From: an uncultured Collinsella sp. | GTDB lineage: Bacteria > Actinomycetota > Coriobacteriia > Coriobacteriales > Coriobacteriaceae | DNA: 64,000 nt | Assembly: GCA_958415525.1 (NCBI GenBank) | Contig: CATYZE010000007.1 | Location: 1-64,000, forward strand | Direction: 5' to 3' | Part shown: one piece after another, positions 59,154-64,000 of the stretch | Layout of the letters: each line of letters opens with the position of its first letter | Numbering within the stretch: position 1 is the first letter of the stretch | Program-made: the position numbers and the translations under genes | Notes under the pieces: generated by a model | Told to the model about the DNA's origin: nothing | The model's input: only the letters and a program-made list of their open reading frames with translations | Database searches by the model: none

Positions 59154-59781
59154 AAATGGCAGGTAGGATGTCGGACAGGTTGTCGATGACAACGTCGGCG
59201 GCGGACTGGTCCAGGTTGACGCCCTCGTGCGGACGCAGCGCCAGGACGCGGGCGCCGGAGCGCTTGCCGGCCTCGATGCCCAAAGGCGAGTCCTCGATAA
59301 CCAGGCATTCGGCAGGCTCCACCCCCAGCGCCTCCATGGCACGCAGGTAGATCTCGGGGTCGGGCTTAAACGCACTGCACTCGTGACCGCTGATGGTGTA
59401 GTCCAGCACGTCGGCGATACCGGCAATCCCCACCAGCTCGTCAATGAGCTCGCGATAGGACGAGCTTGCGATGGCGCACTTCACGCCGCGCTCGTGCAGC
59501 TTGCGCATCACCGGCTCCGTCTGCTCGTTGAGCAGCTCGGCATACGGAACGGGATGGTCTGGGCTGTAGACCTGCTTGTACTCCACGCGCAGGCACTCGC
59601 GCAGCTCAACATCGTCAGGTACCAGCGACTTCCAAATGGCGGGCTCGTTAGACCCCGAAAGATCGGGGATCTCGTCAAAGTGAAAGCCCTTCTCTTCCAT
59701 AAACGCCACGCGACGACGGTTGTAGAACCACTCGGTATCGACCAGCACGCCGTCCATGTCAAACAGCACTGCCTTGATCAT
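59152..59781 (-). CDS. HAD family phosphatase, beta-phosphoglucomutase-like
   Basis: 209 aa from the ATG at 59781 (AAGGAGATACGT upstream). The HAD site is FDMDGVLVDTEW, with the nucleophile and acid Asp at residues 8 and 10, SSSYRELIDEL motif II, and KPDPEIYLRAMEALG with ECLVIEDSPLGIEAG as motifs III-IV. A C1 cap domain follows the first motif. It would remove phosphate from a small sugar phosphate. It follows the second SIS gene after a terminator with likely readthrough. Its last residues (LPAI) are encoded by a REP-like repeat. Confidence 0.85.
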   Translation of the reverse strand: MIKAVLFDMDGVLVDTEWFYNRRRVAFMEEKGFHFDEIPDLSGSNEPAIWKSLVPDDVELRECLRVEYKQVYSPDHPVPYAELLNEQTEPVMRKLHERGVKCAIASSSYRELIDELVGIAGIADVLDYTISGHECSAFKPDPEIYLRAMEALGVEPAECLVIEDSPLGIEAGKRSGARVLALRPHEGVNLDQSAADVVIDNLSDILPAI

Positions 59782-59801
59782 ACGTATCTCCTTTCGATAG
59801 C

Positions 59802-59834
59802 AAAAAAGGGGACGGGGTGCAAACCCCATCCCCT
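59802..59834 (-). terminator. Terminator between the second SIS gene and the HAD gene
   Basis: GGGGATGGGG pairs with CCCCGTCCCC on the minus strand, followed by TTTTTT. Confidence 0.85.
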
Positions 59835-59867
59835 CTCAATCAACCCGTAAGGTCTACTTACTTGTGA

Positions 59868-60851
59868 TTAGTAGGAAAGCTTCCACATGTAGCGACGCAT
59901 GGTCAGCGGGTGCTGACGGGCCTCGGCGATCTGGTTGCCGTACTCGCGCATAACGGCAAGGTGCAGCAGCGGGTTGAAGTAGGTGACGACGCTCGCGGGC
60001 ACGGCGTCAGCCAGGCCGTAGTCCTTGGAGTCGATCAGAGCGACCTTGGCGCCCATGCGCTCAAGGAAGGTGAGGGCGCGGGCGTCCATCGGACGGGTGG
60101 CACCATCGGACATGAAGAAGACGTAGGGCTTACCCTCGGTGGAAACCTCGAACGGGCCGTGGAAGTACTCGCCGGTGTTGTAGGCGGCGGCGTCGATCCA
60201 CTGCATCTCGGTGAACAGGAAGGCGGCGTGAGAATAAGCCATCTTCTCGGAGGCACCGGAAGCCATGAAGTAGATCATCTTGTCGTCCTTGAAGTCCTCG
60301 GCGAACTTCTTGGCGAGCTTCTTGCAGTGCTGAGCGGCGTTCTCGCAGAGATCGAAAACGTTGGTGAGGCCGGTGATCATGTCCTCGTAGTGGTCATAGC
60401 CCTCGGTCTGCTGAAGGATCTCGAGAGCAAGAGCGATGGCATAGCCGGGCTTCTCGCACTTGGCAGCGTAGTTGGCGTGGAAGCCGTGGACGATGACGTG
60501 GTCGGCGTCGACAGTCAGAGCGGAGCCAGCCTTGTTGGTGAGGGAGACGACCGGGCAGTTGTGCTTCTTGGCGGTCTTGTTGGCCTCGACGGTCTCGGGC
60601 GTGGAGCCACCGAGGGAGCAGGTGATCACGAAGGTGTGCTCGTTGACCCAGGAAGGCGTGTCGTAGTTGAACTCGTTAGCGGTGAAGATCTGAACGTTCA
60701 GCTTGTCCGTGTTGTTGGCCAGGAAGTACTTGGCGGGGTAAAGGTCGGACATGGAAGCGCCGCAGCCGACGAAGGCAACGCTGTGAATCTCGTGGTTGGA
60801 CAGGACGTCAGCGACGATCTGCTTAGGGAGGTTAAGGTCGATCTCGTACAT
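59868..60851 (-). CDS. SIS-domain deglycase/isomerase, FrlB/GfrE-like, of the PTS operon
   Basis: 327 aa from the ATG at 60851 (AAGGA nine bases upstream). First SIS domain: FVGCGASMSDLYPAKYFL and TCSLGGSTPETVEANK; second: NTGEYFHGPFEVS. It is a diverged paralogue of the protein at 52991. Following EIIAB, EIIC and EIID, it should act on the imported, phosphorylated compound. No kinase is needed because the PTS phosphorylates on entry, which fits glucoselysine or fructoselysine-6-phosphate deglycases of gfr type. Confidence 0.82.
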   Translation of the reverse strand: MYEIDLNLPKQIVADVLSNHEIHSVAFVGCGASMSDLYPAKYFLANNTDKLNVQIFTANEFNYDTPSWVNEHTFVITCSLGGSTPETVEANKTAKKHNCPVVSLTNKAGSALTVDADHVIVHGFHANYAAKCEKPGYAIALALEILQQTEGYDHYEDMITGLTNVFDLCENAAQHCKKLAKKFAEDFKDDKMIYFMASGASEKMAYSHAAFLFTEMQWIDAAAYNTGEYFHGPFEVSTEGKPYVFFMSDGATRPMDARALTFLERMGAKVALIDSKDYGLADAVPASVVTYFNPLLHLAVMREYGNQIAEARQHPLTMRRYMWKLSY

Positions 60852-60942
60852 CTGACACATTCCTTTCGATTTTTGCGACGCCACATTGCCGGACGCACGC
60901 AGGGTTACCGTGATTTGGACCGAGTCGCCGGCCCGTTGAGGA

Positions 60943-60971
60943 TGTGTCAAAGGGACTGTCCCTTTGACACA
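60943..60971. repeat. Perfect short palindrome with CTGTCCC core
   Basis: Arms TGTGTCAAAGGGA and TCCCTTTGACACA with a three-base loop, in the EIID-SIS gap. A second hairpin, AGCCTGCCTGG/CCAGACAGGCT, lies about 20 bp to the right. Confidence 0.8.
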
Positions 60972-61049
60972 TTTAGGGATGGAAGCCTGTCTGGGGTATG
61001 GGATGCCAGGCAGGCTCCCGGGGGAAAGCGGTTAGGCGCTTAGTCGCGA

Positions 61050-61883
61050 CTAGGCCAGGATGCCGGCCGCAGAGAGGGCGATGCCGCCCACGATGGCGAT
61101 CACGAGAAGCCAACCGGTGTTGACGTTCTTCTTGATGAGCCAGTACATAAGGCCGGTGAGGCCAAGGGAGATCATCTGAGGCATCATGCCGTCCAGGATG
61201 TCCTGGATCACGACGGTGCCGTCAGCGAACTGCAGCGGGGTGGTGGCGCCGATCAGCGTAGCGATCATGCCGCCCACGGACATAAGACCCACGATGCCGC
61301 AGACATACATGAGCTTCTCCATGAGGTCGCCGCCCTGAAGCTTGCTCAGGTACTCGTGGCCGCCCTGATAGCCCATCTTGGCTGCGAACCAAGTGATCAG
61401 CACAGAGGGGACGATGGAGATGAGCATGGCCAGGATCGGGCCCATGATGGAGCCCTGCTGAGCCAGCTGAACGCCCAGGCCAAAGGCGATAACGCGGATG
61501 GTGCCCTGGAAGAAGGAGTCACCGATGCCGGAAAGCGGACCCATGAGGGATGTCTTGACCGCGTTGATCGAATCGGGATCGAAGTTCTCGGGATCCTTGG
61601 CGTACTCCTCCTCCATGGAGGCGGCGAGGCCCAGGACAAAAGCGCTCGTCTGCGGGGTGCAGTTGTAGAACGCCATGTGACGGTGGTAAGCCTCTTTCTT
61701 AGCAGCGAGCTGCTTGGGGTCGGACTCATCCGGATAGAGGCGATCGAGCGTGGGAACCATGCCGTAGAGGAAGCCCATGTTCATCTGACGCTCGTAGTTC
61801 CAAGAGGCCTGGATGGCCCAGGAGCGCCAGAAGAACTGGCTGACCTTCTTGTTCAGGGACACGTCCTTGGTTGCGGTTGCCAT
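61050..61883 (-). CDS. PTS mannose-family EIID component
   Basis: 277 aa from the ATG at 61883. The N terminus has FFWRSWAIQASWNYERQMNMGFLYGM, typical of EIID. It continues with SLMGPLSGIGDSFFQGTIR and membrane helices in the second half. Forms the sugar-translocating channel with EIIC. Confidence 0.92.
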   Translation of the reverse strand: MATATKDVSLNKKVSQFFWRSWAIQASWNYERQMNMGFLYGMVPTLDRLYPDESDPKQLAAKKEAYHRHMAFYNCTPQTSAFVLGLAASMEEEYAKDPENFDPDSINAVKTSLMGPLSGIGDSFFQGTIRVIAFGLGVQLAQQGSIMGPILAMLISIVPSVLITWFAAKMGYQGGHEYLSKLQGGDLMEKLMYVCGIVGLMSVGGMIATLIGATTPLQFADGTVVIQDILDGMMPQMISLGLTGLMYWLIKKNVNTGWLLVIAIVGGIALSAAGILA

Positions 61884-61896
61884 AGTGTGTTCCTCC

Positions 61897-62691
61897 TTAG
61901 TCTTCGTCGTCTTCGAGCGGATCGTAGTCGGAATCGACACCGGCGGCTGCATGGGAACCGTTGAACTTGAAGCCCATGAAGACGACAGCCAGGCACACAC
62001 CGATCAGAGCGACCGCGATGACGGACAGGTTGAGGTAAGCGGCGAGCAGGAAACCGATGAACAGGAACGGAGTCATACCCTTCTTGATCATCATGGTGAG
62101 CAGCAGGGCCAAGCCGTAGGCGGTCATGATCTTGGTCGAAACGTTAAGACCAGTGGACAGCCACTCGGGAACCATGTTGACGATGGCCTGAACCAAGTCG
62201 GTGCCAACAAAGACGGCGAGGAAGATCGGCAGGAAGTACATGACGGCGTACAGACCGGAGCCGGCGCAGATGTGCATACGGTAAGCGGTCTTGAACTTTC
62301 CGTTATCGATCGCGCTATCTGCCACATGGGTGAGGGCGGCGATGATGGAACGGAACACGATGCCGAGGAGCTGACCCAGGACGGCGACCGGGATGGCGAT
62401 CGTCATGGCGGTCTCGGCGGAAGCATCGGTCAGGCACGCAAAGGCAGCGGCCACGATGCCGCCCAGGACCATATCGGGCGGAACGGCGGCGCCGACCTGC
62501 ACCAGGCCCATGGACACGAGCTCGACGGCGGCACCGACGGCAAGGCCGGTGGGTACATCGCCCAGCAGCAGACCGACGAGCGTAGCGCCAACGAGGGGCT
62601 GCTCGAAGTTAAGACGACCGAGCAGGCGGGAGTCCCACATGCAGAACACGCCGACGAGGCCGACGAGCACCGCACTGATGAACGTATTCAT
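61897..62691 (-). CDS. PTS mannose-family EIIC component
   Basis: 264 aa, about eight hydrophobic helices. The family-typical opening (FISAVLVGLVGVFCMWDSRLLG) and GLAVGAAVELVSMGLVQVGAAVPPD are visible. The acidic tail (DYDPLEDDED) is unusual. It lies 13 bp before EIID. Confidence 0.92.
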   Translation of the reverse strand: MNTFISAVLVGLVGVFCMWDSRLLGRLNFEQPLVGATLVGLLLGDVPTGLAVGAAVELVSMGLVQVGAAVPPDMVLGGIVAAAFACLTDASAETAMTIAIPVAVLGQLLGIVFRSIIAALTHVADSAIDNGKFKTAYRMHICAGSGLYAVMYFLPIFLAVFVGTDLVQAIVNMVPEWLSTGLNVSTKIMTAYGLALLLTMMIKKGMTPFLFIGFLLAAYLNLSVIAVALIGVCLAVVFMGFKFNGSHAAAGVDSDYDPLEDDED

Positions 62692-62727
62692 ACCCTTCTC
62701 CTTTCAGTCAGGCAAAAGCCTGGTTGA

Positions 62728-63651
62728 TTACAGCTTGGCGTCGATGTCGACGCTCTGATACGTAGGGGTCTGCTGGACGTAGAGCTTGATGCCCATGTCG
62801 AGCAGCTGGTTGACGTCGGCCTTCTGGGTGGCGTCGAGGAAGACGGAGCTGTCCTTGCCGCCAATCTGATCGGCACCGTCGTGGTTGGCGGTGGCGCCCA
62901 GGTTGATGGCGTCGAGCTTGTAGCCCTGGCAGAACTGCAGCATCTCGGCCGTGTTGCCAAAGACGAACATGACGCGCTCGCCGAGGGTGTTGAGCTTGTC
63001 CATCTTGGCGAGGGCACGCTCGACGGTGAAGACGTTCAGGCGCACGCCCTGGGGCTTGGCCAGCTTAAGGGCGCCCTTCTTGATGTCATCGTTGGCGGCA
63101 GCGTTGTCGACGACGATGATGCGCTCGGCCTGGACCTTAGTGGTCCAGGTAAAGACGACCTGGCCGTGCAGCAGACGGTAGTCAAGACGCGCGAGGACGA
63201 TCTTGGCGGGACCGGAGCTGTGACGGGACGCCTTGGCCTTCTTGGCGGGAGCCGCGGCCACCTCGACCGGTGCGTTGGGGTTGGTCAGACCGGTGCGGGC
63301 CTCGTTGATGAGGGCCGCGAGCTCGGCACCCTTGACGGGGACGGGGCTCATAGCGAGCGTGAGCGCCAGCGGGATATTGAAACCGCTGACAACCGTGAAC
63401 TTCGTGCCGTTCTTGGAAAGCTCGACCATGTTGTTGTTGACCGAGCTACCGAGCATATCGGTTAGCACATACACGGTGTCGTCCGCGTTGAACGTGGCGA
63501 TCATAGCCTCAACCTTATTGGTGATGGGCTCCTTGTCGTCACGAGCAAGCGACACGACGTGGACGTTCGACACGTCGCCGAGAACCATCTCGAGCGTGTC
63601 TTTGGCGCCTGCGGCCAGGCCGCCATGAGATGCGAGAATGATCTGATTCAT
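62728..63651 (-). CDS. PTS mannose-family EIIAB component (fused)
   Basis: 307 aa. EIIA domain first (IILASHGGLAAG, phospho-His9), then an Ala/Pro/Lys linker (about 125-148), then EIIB with RLDYRLLHGQVVFTW (phospho-His162). Phosphate passes from HPr to EIIA, EIIB and the sugar. First gene of the operon EIIAB-EIIC-EIID-SIS-HAD, controlled by the operator at 63684-63696. Confidence 0.93.
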   Translation of the reverse strand: MNQIILASHGGLAAGAKDTLEMVLGDVSNVHVVSLARDDKEPITNKVEAMIATFNADDTVYVLTDMLGSSVNNNMVELSKNGTKFTVVSGFNIPLALTLAMSPVPVKGAELAALINEARTGLTNPNAPVEVAAAPAKKAKASRHSSGPAKIVLARLDYRLLHGQVVFTWTTKVQAERIIVVDNAAANDDIKKGALKLAKPQGVRLNVFTVERALAKMDKLNTLGERVMFVFGNTAEMLQFCQGYKLDAINLGATANHDGADQIGGKDSSVFLDATQKADVNQLLDMGIKLYVQQTPTYQSVDIDAKL

Positions 63652-63683
63652 CTTGCCTCCTCCTTTTCGTTATGGTCATTATA

Positions 63684-63696
63684 ACGTCTTATACGT
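63684..63696. promoter_or_regulatory. ACGT-N5-ACGT operator in front of the PTS operon
   Basis: ACGTCTTATACGT, about 35 bp upstream of the EIIAB ATG, in the context TATAACGTCTTATA. The same layout occurs upstream of the second GntR gene. Confidence 0.6.
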
Positions 63697-63834
63697 TGCT
63701 TATATTGATAATTAGTATATAAACCGTTCGCGGGTGAAAAACGACCGTTGGCGGGTTTAACGCACTTGAAACGTTGGGGCTGGGTAGGCCGACGCTGGCT
63801 GGATAACCCCAGGTCGGACACCGAGCGCAACCCC

Positions 63835-64000
63835 CTATCGCACGAAGTACCAGGGGCTTTCCTGCACGGTGGGCTCCAGCGTGATGCCTGTGCGCTCGCG
63901 GAACAGATCCATGTCCTGCGATTTCTCCGTCCACCACGCGTTGGGCTTAAAGGTCATGCTCTCAATGACATGGCCGACAAACACACTGTTGCGCAGCTTG
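63835..64000 (-). CDS. 3' end of an unidentified gene (cut by the window edge)
   Basis: The last 55 codons run to a TAG at 63835-63837. The end reads KLRNSVFVGHVIESM, then a TFKPNAWWTEKSQDMDLFRE segment, ending in ESPWYFVR. A continuous open frame with sensible codon use supports a real gene; the family is not recognised. It is transcribed towards the PTS operon, with 183 bp between. Confidence 0.6.
   Translation of the reverse strand, partial: KLRNSVFVGHVIESMTFKPNAWWTEKSQDMDLFRERTGITLEPTVQESPWYFVR

Overview
The window is one contiguous, gene-dense, high-GC bacterial chromosome segment. Gene content and style point to a Coriobacteriia gut actinobacterium, most likely Collinsella or a close relative: GTG starts, ATGA/GTGA stop-start overlaps, a mannose-family PTS, a Tad pilus locus, the MPSWNIH-type zinc phospholipase and many intergenic palindromes. 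The genus call is inference from gene content. No prophage, insertion sequence, rRNA operon or CRISPR array is visible.

Layout. 1-6.3 kb (minus strand): GH5-like protein, rsmI, metG, rsmA and tatD, between tRNA-Phe and tRNA-Leu. The stretch upstream of the GH5 gene holds a three-unit 62-bp hairpin array and a 65-bp direct repeat made of the tRNA-Phe 3' end plus its terminator. 6.4-7.0 kb: a toxin-antitoxin pair. 7.1-16.7 kb: a complete-looking Tad/Flp pilus operon (cpaB-like, tadZ, tadA, tadB, tadC, flp, several TadE/TadG-type proteins, DUF192) without a prepilin peptidase. 16.9-24 kb: rsgA, a Ca2+-type P-ATPase, pyk and a zinc phospholipase C. 24-27 kb: a Co/Ni ECF transporter (cbiM, cbiQ, cbiO) behind a candidate metal operator. 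27-31 kb: pheST under a Phe T-box. 31-38 kb: M32 carboxypeptidase, glmM, a DUF4012 surface protein, an EamA transporter and tRNA-Val.

38.7-49 kb is the accessory-looking part. It holds a DUF5710 protein, a Sau3AI-like restriction enzyme with its divergent C5-cytosine methyltransferase, an orphan gene, an AlbA_2/ATPase/winged-helix regulator preceded by a duplicated operator module, an M16C peptidase, and a hicAB pair with two overlapping promoters, one under a LexA-like box. 49-52 kb: 5-formyl-THF cyclo-ligase, a MetA with Glu111 (acetyl-type), and a 2-hydroxyacid dehydrogenase.

52-64 kb looks like a regulon for phosphorylated or glycated sugar compounds. It has two FrlB/GfrF-like SIS-domain proteins, two GntR/UTRA regulators, recQ, a YitT protein, a HAD phosphatase and a mannose-type PTS (EIIAB, EIIC, EIID). 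The same ACGT-N5-ACGT sequence lies in front of the second GntR gene and in front of the PTS operon, which ties them into one circuit. The first SIS gene has its own 17-bp repeated operator next to the first GntR gene. The gene set (PTS plus deglycase-type SIS protein, no kinase) fits uptake and cleavage of Amadori compounds such as fructoselysine or glucoselysine.

The most unusual feature of the window is its intergenic DNA. At least three families of long or nested palindromes recur: elements with a GAGCGTGGAT core, REP-like hairpins with a CTGTCCC core (including a 39-bp sequence present twice, identically), and long perfect inverted repeats around AT-rich loops. No transposase that could mobilise them is encoded here.
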